The notes beneath the pieces are model-generated. The model worked only from the letters and a program-made list of their open reading frames with translations. It ran no database searches and was not told the origin of the DNA. Position numbers and translations under genes: made by a program. Source: Streptomyces sp. NBC_01446 (GTDB lineage Bacteria; Actinomycetota; Actinomycetes; Streptomycetales; Streptomycetaceae). From it: 64,000 nt of DNA. Of the stretch, positions 7,324-16,388 are shown one piece after another; within the stretch, counting starts at the first letter, position 1; each line of letters starts with the position of its first letter. Where the stretch lies: NCBI RefSeq assembly GCF_026340095.1, contig NZ_JAPEPO010000001.1, positions 310,001 through 374,000 on the forward strand, given 5' to 3'.

Positions 7324-8514
7324 ATGAATGCGACAGAGCCCGACCTCTCCACCAGGTGGAAACGGTTCGCCGAAGCACACTGGGGCAGGGAGCCTGCCAC
7401 GGTTCCGTTCGCCCCGGGCCTCGGGCCGGAGCAGGTGTACGGGGTCGTCGCCGCCTCCTGCGCACCACCCGCCGAGGACGCGGCCGGAGTCCGCTTCGCC
7501 ACCGCGACGCAGGGCCGATTACGCGACGCGGGCGCGCTGCTGCCCGGCCCCGACGACCCCGATCCGGGCGCGTACCGGGACCGGCTGGCCCATCAACTCC
7601 CCGAATCCGGCTGGCTGTTGAGTGTGCGACAGCCGCTGTGGCGGGACTTCGGACTCTGGGCCCATGTGCGCGAACTCGTCTCCGGGCTGTGGCGGGCAGT
7701 GGGCTGGCCCACCCTGCCGGTGACCGCCGAACTCGCCCTCGGAGAGCGCTGCGCCGGCCGCGACGCCCCCGCCCCGCGCCCCGGCTCGTTCGCGCTCACG
7801 TGGGTACTCGCCGGCACCATGACGGTCAGGCTCTGGCCCGAGCACACCGGAACCGAGTATCAACTCGCCGCCAACGCCGGGGACTTGTTGTACTGGCCCG
7901 CCGGATGCCGCCACCTCGATCACTACCTCGACCGCTGCACCACGCTACGGATCACCGTCCCCGCTCGCCGCGCCGCCGCCCTCACCCACGTACGGGAGCT
8001 TCTGGCGGACCGTATGCAGGCGAACCCCGCCTACGCGGGCACACCGGGCGTGCTGCCGTTCCCTCCCCCGGCGGGCCCGGACGGCGAGGTCGGCGCGGCG
8101 GAGCCGGTCGCCGGCACCGCGCGGCTGTTCGCCGGGCTCGCCGCCGCCCCGAGTACGGCCAGGGAGTTGCGCGTGTCCTGGGCGGCCCGCAGATCGGCGG
8201 CGGGGCTCGAACCGGCGCCTCCGCCGCGACCGGCCGTACCCCTCGGGCCCGGCCTGCGCGTACGGGCCTCGGCCGAGCTCTTCCGCATACCGGACGGCCC
8301 CGGACGCGCCGTGTGGGCCGCGAACGGACACACCCTGGCGGTCGAGGGAGCCGCACCCGAACGCGTCAGGAACCGGCTGCGGCCCGAAGTGCCCCTCACC
8401 GTAAGGGAGTTGGGCCGCGGCTCGCGGATGCCCGCGAAGGCGCTGATCCCGCTCCTGTCCGACCTGCATCGCATTCGGGCCATCGAACTGGTGGACGGAG
8501 ACGGAGCGGCATGA
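7324..8514 (+). CDS. JmjC/cupin-like (ROX-type) protein, first of a coupled pair
   Basis: The 396-residue protein has an N-terminal segment like bacterial ribosomal-oxygenase-type JmjC proteins (AEAHWGREPATVPF). The central jelly roll contains NAGDLLYWPAGCRHLDHYLD near residue 185-205, and the C-terminal half is winged-helix-like. I cannot find the first metal-binding HxD that true 2-oxoglutarate oxygenases have at the start of the jelly roll; only the distal histidine region is present. It may be a pseudoenzyme, or bind metal in another way. Its stop overlaps the next start (ATGA). Confidence 0.65.
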   Translation: MNATEPDLSTRWKRFAEAHWGREPATVPFAPGLGPEQVYGVVAASCAPPAEDAAGVRFATATQGRLRDAGALLPGPDDPDPGAYRDRLAHQLPESGWLLSVRQPLWRDFGLWAHVRELVSGLWRAVGWPTLPVTAELALGERCAGRDAPAPRPGSFALTWVLAGTMTVRLWPEHTGTEYQLAANAGDLLYWPAGCRHLDHYLDRCTTLRITVPARRAAALTHVRELLADRMQANPAYAGTPGVLPFPPPAGPDGEVGAAEPVAGTARLFAGLAAAPSTARELRVSWAARRSAAGLEPAPPPRPAVPLGPGLRVRASAELFRIPDGPGRAVWAANGHTLAVEGAAPERVRNRLRPEVPLTVRELGRGSRMPAKALIPLLSDLHRIRAIELVDGDGAA

Positions 8515-9755
8515 GGGAGGACCCCCGCGTCACCGGGCCCGCGAGCCGTGCCGCCGCCCCCGTCGAGCAGCGGCAGTCGGTCCGGCTCGACCAGCTCGAC
8601 TGGCGGGAATTCGGCGAGCGGTACTGGGACCGGCAACCCGTGCTGTTCAAATCGGTCGCACCCGCCCCCTTCGACGCGCACGAGGTGTTCGAGACCGCCG
8701 TCGCCGCGGCCCACCGCGGAGGTCCGTTCGGCGTGCCGCCCTACGCGGGATTCGCGATCGGCGGCGAGCCCCAGACCGACCCCGGCGACTTCCTGCCGCA
8801 GCCGAGGGACGGCTCGTTCGCGGGCTACCACCAGCGGCTCGTCCGACAACTCTCCGGCGAGCCGTACTCCCTGTCCCTCCAGGCATTTCACGCGTTCCAC
8901 CATCCGTTGTGGGCACGCGAGCGCGCCTTCTACGCCGGCCTCTGGGCGCGGGTGGGACAGCCCGCACAGAGCGCCTTCACGACACTGGTCCACGGCACGT
9001 ACGAGCAGCCGCTCGCCGAGGCGCCGCCCGGCCAGCGCGTCGCGACGTTCCTGTTCGCGCTGGGCGGGCGGCAGCGGATGCGGTTCGATACGGCGGACCG
9101 GGGCGCTTCCTTCACCGTCGAGGCCGATCCGGGCGACCTGTTGTACTGGCCGTCGCATCTCTCCCCCGCCGCCGAGCCCTACGCCGGTTGGGCGTCGACA
9201 GGCGTACGCGTGAGCGTCGTACGGGAGGGACGGCAGGCGGCGGCCGAACTGTACGACCTGCTGCACGACGTGACGCCCGAGACGCTGCTCACGCCGGACC
9301 CGGATCCCGCGGGCGCCGCACAGTCCGGCGAGGAGGGCCTGCTCGTGCCCGACGCCGAGTCGGGGTCGGAGCTGCCCGCACCCCTGGAGCGTGCCCTCGC
9401 GCACTTCCGCTCGGCGGGCGCGCGCGGGCCGCTGGAGGAGCGCGTCGCCCGGCAGTCCCTGCGGCACTGGACGGCCGGGGGCTTCCGGCCCGTGCCGCTG
9501 CCGGCGCCGCGCGGCAGGTTCGGCGACGACGACGTCGTGCGGGCCACGGAGCGCGTGCTGTGGACCGAGGCCGCCGGGCGGCGGCTGTACTCCGCGTGCG
9601 GCCATGTGGCGGCCACGGAGCTGCCTGCCGCCGACCTGGCCGCCGTACTGCGGGTCCTCAACTCCGGACGACCGCTGCCCGTCCGTGAACTCACCCCAGC
9701 AGCAAGGGCGTTGCTCGCCGAGCTGACGGCGTTCCGCGCGCTGGAGCGGCTCTGA
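8511..9755 (+). CDS. JmjC/cupin-like (ROX-type) protein, second of a coupled pair
   Basis: This 414-residue paralogue of the upstream gene has FGERYWDRQPVLFKSV at the N-terminus, DPGDLLYWPSHLSP in the jelly roll and a matching C-terminal domain (LPVRELTPAARALLAEL). Metal ligands are again non-standard: VHGTYEQP might supply a histidine and a glutamate, and a histidine follows YWPS, but no clean HxD...H triad is seen. The coupling and paralogy suggest a heterodimer. Target protein or peptide is unknown. Confidence 0.65.
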   Translation: MREDPRVTGPASRAAAPVEQRQSVRLDQLDWREFGERYWDRQPVLFKSVAPAPFDAHEVFETAVAAAHRGGPFGVPPYAGFAIGGEPQTDPGDFLPQPRDGSFAGYHQRLVRQLSGEPYSLSLQAFHAFHHPLWARERAFYAGLWARVGQPAQSAFTTLVHGTYEQPLAEAPPGQRVATFLFALGGRQRMRFDTADRGASFTVEADPGDLLYWPSHLSPAAEPYAGWASTGVRVSVVREGRQAAAELYDLLHDVTPETLLTPDPDPAGAAQSGEEGLLVPDAESGSELPAPLERALAHFRSAGARGPLEERVARQSLRHWTAGGFRPVPLPAPRGRFGDDDVVRATERVLWTEAAGRRLYSACGHVAATELPAADLAAVLRVLNSGRPLPVRELTPAARALLAELTAFRALERL

Positions 9756-9779
9756 GGCCGCACCGGTCCGTCATCGTCG

Positions 9780-11255
9780 TCACTGTCCCGGCGCCGGGAT
9801 CGCCAGGTACTTGTACTCCAGGAACTCGTCGATGCCGACCCGGCCTCCCTCCCGGCCGATGCCGGACTGCTTGACCCCGCCGAAGGGGGCCGCCGGGTTG
9901 GAGACGAGGCCGGTGTTGAGGCCGACCATGCCCGTCTCCAGGCGTTCCCCGACACGCAGCGCCCGGTCGAGATCGCGGGTGAAGAGGTAGCTGACGAGGC
10001 CCCATTCGGTGTCGTTGGCGGCGCGGACCACCTCGTCCTCGTCGTCGAACGTGAACAGGGCGGCGACGGGTCCGAAGATCTCGGTCCCGGTGAGACCGGC
10101 GTCGCGCGGCACCCGCACGAGGACGGTCGGCGGGTAGAAGTAGCCTTCCCCGTTGGGGAGTTCGCCGCCGGTGAGGACCTTCGCCCCCCGGTCCACCGCG
10201 TCCCGAACGAGCCGGTCGACCTTGTCGCGGCCGGCGGCGTCGATGAGCGGCCCGACGTGCGTCCCGGGTTCGGTGCCGGGGCCGACGGTGAGGGCGCTCA
10301 TGCGCGCGGCGAGGCGGGAGGCGAAGTCGTCGGCGACGGAGCTGTGCACGAAGATACGGTTCGCGGCCGTGCACGCCTCTCCCATGTTGCGCATCTTCGC
10401 CACCATGGCACCCTCGACGGCCGTGTCGAGGTCCGCGTCGTCGAAGACGATGAGCGGCGCGTTCCCGCCGAGCTCCATCGAGGTGCGGACGACGGTGTCG
10501 GCGCACTGGGCCAGGAGGATCCGGCCGACCTGGGTGGACCCGGTGAAGGACAGCTTGCGGACGACTCCGCCGCGCAGCATGGGTTCGACGAGGGCGCCGG
10601 CGTCCGTGGTCGTCACGACGTTCAGGACGCCGTCGGGCAGGCCCGCCTCGGTGAGGATCCCGGCCAGGGCCAGGCTGCACAGGGGTGTCTGCGGGGCGGG
10701 CTTGAGGACCATGGTGCAGCCCGCGGCGACGGCCGGGCCGATCTTGCGGGTGCCCATGGCGAGCGGGAAGTTCCAAGGGGTGACGAGCAGACAGGGGCCG
10801 ACGGGCCGGCGCATGATCAGGTGTCGGCTGCGGCCGTCGGGCGAGGGTGCGAATCCCCCCTCGATCCGTACGGCCTCCTCGGAGAACCAGCGGAAGAACT
10901 CCGCGGCGTACGCGACCTCGCCGCGCGCCTCCGCGAGGGGCTTGCCCATCTCCAGGGTCATGAGGAGCGCGAGGTCGTCGGTGCGGGCGATGATGATCTC
11001 GTAGGCGCGGCGCAGGATCTCGCTGCGGGCGCGGGGCGCCGTGGCGGCCCACGACTCCTGTGCGGCCGCTGCGGCCTCCGCGGCGCGTCGGCCGTCGTCG
11101 GGACCGGCGTCGGCGACCTCGCACAGACTCTTGCCGGTGGCCGGGTTGTCGACGGGGAAGGTGCGGCCCCCGGCCGCGTCCTGGAGGCGGCCGCCGATGA
11201 GGAGCTGCTTGGGGACGTCCTCGATGACTCGGGGCGTGGGGTGGGTCGTTGTCAT
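9780..11255 (-). CDS. gabD: NAD(P)-dependent succinate-semialdehyde dehydrogenase
   Basis: The 491-residue aldehyde dehydrogenase has catalytic Cys295 in GEACTAANR, the general-base glutamate in MELGGNAP and VTPWNFPLAM for cofactor binding. The C-terminal FGGVKQSGIGREGG segment is typical of GabD-type enzymes. It oxidises succinate semialdehyde to succinate. It lies 20 bp downstream of gabT in one operon, which supports the assignment to GABA (4-aminobutyrate) breakdown. GGAGGAA precedes ATG 11255. Confidence 0.88.
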   Translation of the reverse strand: MTTTHPTPRVIEDVPKQLLIGGRLQDAAGGRTFPVDNPATGKSLCEVADAGPDDGRRAAEAAAAAQESWAATAPRARSEILRRAYEIIIARTDDLALLMTLEMGKPLAEARGEVAYAAEFFRWFSEEAVRIEGGFAPSPDGRSRHLIMRRPVGPCLLVTPWNFPLAMGTRKIGPAVAAGCTMVLKPAPQTPLCSLALAGILTEAGLPDGVLNVVTTTDAGALVEPMLRGGVVRKLSFTGSTQVGRILLAQCADTVVRTSMELGGNAPLIVFDDADLDTAVEGAMVAKMRNMGEACTAANRIFVHSSVADDFASRLAARMSALTVGPGTEPGTHVGPLIDAAGRDKVDRLVRDAVDRGAKVLTGGELPNGEGYFYPPTVLVRVPRDAGLTGTEIFGPVAALFTFDDEDEVVRAANDTEWGLVSYLFTRDLDRALRVGERLETGMVGLNTGLVSNPAAPFGGVKQSGIGREGGRVGIDEFLEYKYLAIPAPGQ

Positions 11256-11275
11256 ACCGGTTCCTCCGTCGCTGG

Positions 11276-12535
11276 TCAGCGGGTTGCCGTCGCGGTCTCC
11301 ACGGCCGCGGCCCAGGCCCGCAGGCCGTCGTCGATCTGCCCCTCGTCGACGACGAGCGCGGGAATCATCCGCACGACGTTGCCCCAGGGGCCACAGAGCA
11401 GGAGCAGCAGTCCCTCGTCGGCGGCGGCCTGCTGGGCGCGTACGGCGGTCGCAGCGTCGGGTTCCCCGTCCGGGGTGGTGAACTCGCTGGCGAGCATCAG
11501 GCCGAGTCCCCGTACGTCGCCGATCGCCTCCGTCTTCGCGGCGACGTCCTCCAGGCCGGAGCGCAGGCGGGCGCCCATGGCGGCCGCGTTGGCGACGAGC
11601 CCTTCCTCCTCGACGACCTCCAGGGTGGCGACGGCGGCGGCGCACGCGACGGCGTTGCCGCCGTAGGTGCCGCCCTGCGAGCCGGGCCGCGCCTTGTGCA
11701 TCAGCGCCTCAGGAGCGGCGATCCCGGAGAGCGGGAAGCCGCTCGCGAGGCCCTTCGCGGTGATGAGGATGTCGGGGCGTACGCCGAAGTGGTCGTGGCC
11801 CCAGAAGCGTCCGGTGCGGCCGACGCCGGTCTGCACCTCGTCGAGGACGAGCAGGATGCCGTGGCGGTCGGCGCGCTCCCTGAGTCCCTGCAGGAAGGCG
11901 GTGTTGGCGGGGACGTAGCCGCCTTCGCCGAGGACGGGTTCGACGAGGATCGCGGCGGTGTCGTCAGGGTCGGAGACGGTCTGGAGGAGGTGGTCGAACT
12001 CGCGCAGCGCGAACCGCGTCGCGGTCTCCTCGTCCCAGCCGTAGTGGTAGGCGTTCGGGAAGGGGGTGATGGCGACGCCCGCCATCAGCGGACCGAAGCC
12101 GGTACGGATCTTCGTGCCGGACGTGGTGAGGGAGGCGGCGGCGACGGTGCGGCCGTGGAAGCCGCCGTGTGCGACGACGATGTTGGGCCGGCCAGTGGCC
12201 TGCCGGGCGAGCCGCATGGCCGCCTCGACGGCCTCGCTGCCGGAGTTGGCGAAGAAGAGGCTGTCGAGACCTTCGGGGAGAACGGATCCCAGCTTCTCGA
12301 CGAGGCGCTGAAGGGGCCGGTGCAGGACGGTCGTGTACTGGCCGTGGATGAGGGTGGCCACCTGCTCCTGGGCGGCGGCGACCACGCGCGGATGACAGTG
12401 GCCGGTACTGGTGACGCCGATTCCGGCGGTGAAGTCCAGATAGCGGCGGCCGTCGGTGCCGTAGAGATGGACGCCTTCCCCGCGTTCGGCGACGACGGGG
12501 GTGGCCTGGCGCAGATGCTCGGACAGTCGCGTCAT
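11276..12535 (-). CDS. gabT: 4-aminobutyrate aminotransferase (class III)
   Basis: The 419-residue PLP-dependent aminotransferase has LVLDEVQTGVGRTG (Asp contacting the PLP ring) and Lys261 in ITAKGLASGFPLSG for the Schiff base; FFANSGSEAVEAAMRLAR binds the phosphate. With gabD directly downstream it most likely converts GABA plus 2-oxoglutarate to succinate semialdehyde and glutamate; use of another omega-amino acid is possible. Start 12535 (MTRLSEH) follows a GGAGG-containing leader. Confidence 0.85.
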   Translation of the reverse strand: MTRLSEHLRQATPVVAERGEGVHLYGTDGRRYLDFTAGIGVTSTGHCHPRVVAAAQEQVATLIHGQYTTVLHRPLQRLVEKLGSVLPEGLDSLFFANSGSEAVEAAMRLARQATGRPNIVVAHGGFHGRTVAAASLTTSGTKIRTGFGPLMAGVAITPFPNAYHYGWDEETATRFALREFDHLLQTVSDPDDTAAILVEPVLGEGGYVPANTAFLQGLRERADRHGILLVLDEVQTGVGRTGRFWGHDHFGVRPDILITAKGLASGFPLSGIAAPEALMHKARPGSQGGTYGGNAVACAAAVATLEVVEEEGLVANAAAMGARLRSGLEDVAAKTEAIGDVRGLGLMLASEFTTPDGEPDAATAVRAQQAAADEGLLLLLCGPWGNVVRMIPALVVDEGQIDDGLRAWAAAVETATATR

Positions 12536-12684
12536 GCCTCCACCCTCAACGCTGAGCCGAAAGGACGTCAATGGGCCTTCTGTGACGATCCGCCCCACGG
12601 GGGGTCACGGGTCACCCGGGTGGCCTCAACGACTCTCGACTCCGTCACCCGTCGCAGGCCCGCTCACCCGATTCGCAAGAGTGC

Positions 12685-12751
12685 TGCGTAACCGACTCAA
12701 CGGGCAGGGTTCCCAAGGGAGTCGGGTTATGCAACAGTCCTGCGCAACCCG
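12685..12751. promoter_or_regulatory. Three-fold operator-like repeat in front of the ROK regulator
   Basis: Three related half-palindromic units occur: TGCGTAACCG (12685-12694), CGGGTTATGCA (12723-12733) and TGCGCAACCCG (12741-12751). The last two face each other as an inverted repeat, and the first is inverted relative to the second. ROK regulators commonly bind such sites and repress their own gene. Confidence 0.4.
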
Positions 12752-12771
12752 ATATGAGGGAGCGGTTCGGC

Positions 12772-13923
12772 ATGGCTGGGGCACGGGGGCATGACCTCGC
12801 GGCGTTGCGCGGGCTCAACACGGGTGTCGTGCTGCGGGCACTGCGCAGCGAGAGTCCGCAGACCGTCAGCCAGCTGACGGGTGCGACCGGGCTGTCGCGG
12901 CCCACGGTCGAGGCGCTGGTCGACGAGCTCGTCTCGCAGGGCTGGATCGCCGAGGCCGTGGCTCCGCCCGCCGAGCGCACCCCCGGCCGCCCGGCCCGTC
13001 GGCTGCGTTTCCGGTCCGAGGCCGGGCATGTCGTCGGTGTCGACATCGGGCTCCGCAAGATCGTGCTGGTGCTCGCCCGGCTCGACGGCGAGGTCGTCGC
13101 GCGTGAACGGGAGGACATCGCCGAGGAGTTGAGCGGCACGGAGCGGATCGAGCTGCTCCGCGGGCGGCTGCGCCGCTTCGTCGCCGACCACGGTCTGCGG
13201 GCCGAGGCCGTCTGGGCCATCGGCATCGGCGTGCCGGGCATGGTCGACGACACGGGCCGGATCCGGTCGGTGATCGTCCCGGAGTGGACCGACCTGGATC
13301 TCGCGCGCCGCCTCGCCGACGACTTCCCGTGCCGGATCCTCGTCGAGAACGACGTGAATCTCGCGGTGCTCGCCGAGCACTGGCGGGGCGCGGCGACGCT
13401 CGCGGACGACGTGGCCTGCGTGCTCGTCGGGCGGCGCATCTCCTGCGGCCTGATGATCAACGGCAAGCTGCACCGGGGGCGCCGCGGCGGCGCGGGCGAA
13501 CTGGGCATCCTGCCCCAGCTCGGCCTGGACGCCGCGGAGAAGTGGCTGGCGTGGGACGGCGAGCGGCTCCCGGGCGAGTCCGAGACGGACGCCCTCGCGC
13601 GGGCCGTGCGGGCCGGGGACGCCGGGGCACGCTCCGTGCTCGACGGCTATCTCGCCGGGGTCGCCCCGGGTATCGCCGCGCTGGTACTCGCCCTGGACCC
13701 CGAGCTCCTGGTCCTCTCGGGCGCGCTCGCCCCCGTCGGTGAGGCACTCGGGCCGCTGCTCACGGAGCACCTGCGGCCGCTGACGCTGCACGTGCCGCGC
13801 ATCGCGGTCAGCGCGCTCGGCCGTGAGGGCGTCGCCCTCGGCGCGGTACGCCGCGCGCTCGACGCACTCGACCCCCATCTCCCGTACGGAACCGGCCCGT
13901 TGCGCCCGTCCCCTGCCCCCTGA
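12772..13923 (+). CDS. ROK-family transcriptional repressor
   Basis: A winged-helix DNA-binding domain (about residues 15-75, SQLTGATGLSRPTVEALVDEL as recognition region) is followed by an ROK sugar-kinase-like domain (VVGVDIGLRKIVLVLARLDG). The zinc-binding cysteine cluster of many ROK proteins is absent. Start 12772 is preferred because AGGGAG precedes it; an in-frame ATG at 12754 adds six residues. Next to it are the wrecked sugar importer and two sugar dehydrogenases, which it presumably controlled. Confidence 0.85.
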   Translation: MAGARGHDLAALRGLNTGVVLRALRSESPQTVSQLTGATGLSRPTVEALVDELVSQGWIAEAVAPPAERTPGRPARRLRFRSEAGHVVGVDIGLRKIVLVLARLDGEVVAREREDIAEELSGTERIELLRGRLRRFVADHGLRAEAVWAIGIGVPGMVDDTGRIRSVIVPEWTDLDLARRLADDFPCRILVENDVNLAVLAEHWRGAATLADDVACVLVGRRISCGLMINGKLHRGRRGGAGELGILPQLGLDAAEKWLAWDGERLPGESETDALARAVRAGDAGARSVLDGYLAGVAPGIAALVLALDPELLVLSGALAPVGEALGPLLTEHLRPLTLHVPRIAVSALGREGVALGAVRRALDALDPHLPYGTGPLRPSPAP

Positions 13924-13960
13924 CCTCTCCACCCTCCCCCCTCACCATCCGGAGGTGCGT

Positions 13961-14280
13961 ATGCGCAGGAGAACGCGTCTCGCCGGTGCGCTCGCGGGCA
14001 TGAAGCACATCGTGAAGGCGTTCGAGGCCAAGAACCCCGGCATCTCCGTGGACATCCAGCTCACGCCCTGGTCCTCGTACTGGACGACGCTCAGGATGTC
14101 GACGCGCGGCGGGACCGCGCCCGACTCTCGTCCTCTGCTCGCTCGCCGCGTACGCCTTCGCCCGTATGCGGTTCCGCGGCAAGAACGTGCTGTTCGCGCT
14201 GTTCCTCTTCCTGCCCGGCATGTTCAGCGCCTTCGGGACCTTCCTCCTGCGGCAGTTCCTCGGCACGAAGGGCTGGGTCA
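13961..14280 (+). pseudogene. Collapsed sugar ABC importer operon (binding protein plus permease fragments)
   Basis: A good ribosome site (GGAGGTG) leads into the start of a CUT1-type sugar-binding protein (MRRRTRLAGALAG, then KHIVKAFEAKNPGISVDIQL). After about 50 codons the sequence jumps, in another frame, to a MalG-like permease fragment (AAYAFARMRFRGKN followed by a hydrophobic segment and FGTFLLRQFLGTKGW, about 14116-14272). Most of the binding protein, any first permease and most of the second are gone. The remains lie between the ROK regulator and the MocA genes, as in intact clusters of this kind. Confidence 0.7.
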
Positions 14281-14335
14281 CACCTGGGGCCGAGCCGCGC
14301 GCAGGGCCGAACCCCCGTTTCCAGAAAGGAACGAC

Positions 14336-15352
14336 ATGACACACCTCGATGTGGGTCTGATCGGCGCGGGCGGTATCGCCCGGGCCCATCTGCCCGCGTG
14401 GATCGAGCTGGGCGCACGCGTCACCATCCTGTCCACGGACGGGAACGCGGAGAAACTCGCCGCGAAGTACGCCGAGTCCGGCGTGACAGCCACGCACAGC
14501 CTGGCCGCTCTCCTGGACCGCTCCACCGTCGTCGACATCTGCACACCCACCTTCACCCACCGGGAGCTCGCTCTCGACGCGATCGCCGCCGGCAAGCACG
14601 TCATCTGCGAGAAGCCCCTCGCCCTCACCGCGTCCGAGGCCGCCGAGATGGCGGACGCGGCCGACGCGGCGGGCGTCCTGCTGTTCCCCGCGCACGTGGT
14701 CCGCTACTTCCCCGCGTACGCGGCGATGGCCGGGTCCGTCGGCAAGGGCGCCGTCGGGACCCCTGCGGTCCTGCGCTTCACCCGCTCGGGCGCCTACCCG
14801 GTGTGGGCGCCGTGGTTCTCCGACCCGGCCCTGTCGGGCGGGATCCTGATGGACCAGATGATCCACGACCTCGACTTCGCCCGCATGCTCGCGGGCGAGG
14901 TCGTACGCGTGCACGCGAGGCTGCGTGGCCGTCAGGAGCCCGGCGCGAAACCCGGTGACGTCGCGGTCGGCACGGCGGTCCTGACCCACGCGTCGGGCGC
15001 GGTCAGCCACGTCCTCGGCGTGTGGGGACTGCCCGACCTCCAGTTCCGTACGACGTTCCGTGTCGCGGGGCCCGGCGGGATCCTGGAGCACGACTCGACG
15101 GCCCTGCCCGGGTTCCGCATTCTCGCCCAGGGCACGCGCCCGCCCGGCGAGGGCATTCCCGGCAGCCCGATGACGGAGAGCCCGTACCTGACGGAGCTGC
15201 GCGAGTTCGCCGGGGCGGTGGACGGCGGGCCCGCTCCCCGCGTGACGGCTCGCGACGGCGTCGAGGCGGTGCGGATCGCGGCAGCGGCGGCCGCCTCGGC
15301 TCGTACGGGCGAGCCCGTGGAACTCAAGATCTCCGAGGAGGCGGCCCGATGA
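14336..15352 (+). CDS. Gfo/Idh/MocA-family NAD(P)-dependent oxidoreductase, first of pair
   Basis: The 338-residue protein has an N-terminal Rossmann fold (VGLIGAGGIARAHLPAW) and the family motif CEKPLAL near residue 100. SGGILMDQMIHDLDFARML follows in the C-terminal domain, including the conserved His/Asp of the active site. Typical substrates are sugars, inositols or their acids, but the sequence does not say which. AAAGGA precedes ATG 14336. It is coupled to the next gene by an ATGA overlap. Confidence 0.88.
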   Translation: MTHLDVGLIGAGGIARAHLPAWIELGARVTILSTDGNAEKLAAKYAESGVTATHSLAALLDRSTVVDICTPTFTHRELALDAIAAGKHVICEKPLALTASEAAEMADAADAAGVLLFPAHVVRYFPAYAAMAGSVGKGAVGTPAVLRFTRSGAYPVWAPWFSDPALSGGILMDQMIHDLDFARMLAGEVVRVHARLRGRQEPGAKPGDVAVGTAVLTHASGAVSHVLGVWGLPDLQFRTTFRVAGPGGILEHDSTALPGFRILAQGTRPPGEGIPGSPMTESPYLTELREFAGAVDGGPAPRVTARDGVEAVRIAAAAAASARTGEPVELKISEEAAR

Positions 15353-16359
15353 AGGTCGGAGTGCTGTCGTTCGCGCATGTCCACGCGGGCGGGTTCGCCC
15401 GCCTGCTCGGCGGGATGGAAGGCGTCGAGGTCCTGGCGGCCGACCCGGACACGGATCTGGCGGCGCCGGGCGAGGTGCGGGGCCGGGAGTTCGCCGACCG
15501 GCTCGGGGTGGCCTACGCGGACTCGTACGAGGAGCTGTTCGCCTGGGGCCCCGACAAGGTCGTCGTCTGCTCGGAGAACGTCCGCCACCGGCCCCCCGTG
15601 GTGCTGGCGGCGGCGCACGGCGTGGACGTGCTGTGCGAGAAGCCTCTCGCGACGACGGAGGAGGACGGCGCGGCGATGGTCGAGGCGTGCCGTGCCGCCG
15701 GTGTGCGGCTCGCGGTGGCGCATCCCGTCCGTTTCAGCCCGGCGTATACGGCCGTCCGTGCAGCAGTGCGCTCCGGCACCGCGGGCGGCGTGCTCGCGGT
15801 GTCCGGCGCCAACAACGGATATCTGCCGACCGCCCGGCGCCGCTGGTTCGCCGACCCCCAACTGGCGGGCGGCGGAGCTCTGATGGACCACACCGTGCAC
15901 ATTGCGGACCTCCTGGACGACCTCTTCGAGGCGTCCCCCGCGACCACCGTGTACGCACAGGTCAACAACGTGCTCCACCCGGGAGAGGTGGACGCGGACA
16001 CCGCCGGGCTCGTCACGGTCGAGTACGCGAACGGCGCCGTCGCGACGATCGACTGCAGCTGGAGCCAGCCCCAGCACCACCCGGCCTGGGGCGGGTTGCA
16101 GATGCAGGTGATCGGCGACCGGGCGACACTGGAGATGGACGCCTTCGACCAGAAGGTCCACGGCTTCAGCGAGTCGTCCCGCGCGCCCTTCGAACTTCCC
16201 TACGGCGTCAACCTGGACGCCCTGATGCTCCACTCGTTCCTGTACGGGAGCGGCGGCGGGACGAGCGTGACGGACGGCGAATCGGGGCTGCGCTCCCTGC
16301 GGATCGTCACGGCGGCGTACCGGTCCGCGAGGGAAGGAAGGTCGGTGCCGGTGCGGTGA
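15349..16359 (+). CDS. Gfo/Idh/MocA-family NAD(P)-dependent oxidoreductase, second of pair
   Basis: The 336-residue paralogue has the CEKPLATT motif near residue 96 and GGGALMDHTVHIADLLDDLF in the active site. The N-terminal nucleotide-binding segment is modified (MKVGVLSFAHVHAGGFARLL, with HVHAGG in place of GxGxxG), which occurs in some members of this family. ATG 15349 overlaps the preceding stop. Two different MocA proteins made together suggests successive oxidations or a two-step epimerisation of one sugar (inference). Confidence 0.87.
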   Translation: MKVGVLSFAHVHAGGFARLLGGMEGVEVLAADPDTDLAAPGEVRGREFADRLGVAYADSYEELFAWGPDKVVVCSENVRHRPPVVLAAAHGVDVLCEKPLATTEEDGAAMVEACRAAGVRLAVAHPVRFSPAYTAVRAAVRSGTAGGVLAVSGANNGYLPTARRRWFADPQLAGGGALMDHTVHIADLLDDLFEASPATTVYAQVNNVLHPGEVDADTAGLVTVEYANGAVATIDCSWSQPQHHPAWGGLQMQVIGDRATLEMDAFDQKVHGFSESSRAPFELPYGVNLDALMLHSFLYGSGGGTSVTDGESGLRSLRIVTAAYRSAREGRSVPVR

Positions 16360-16388
16360 CGTCCGGCGGCTTCTGCCATCGTGGCCGC

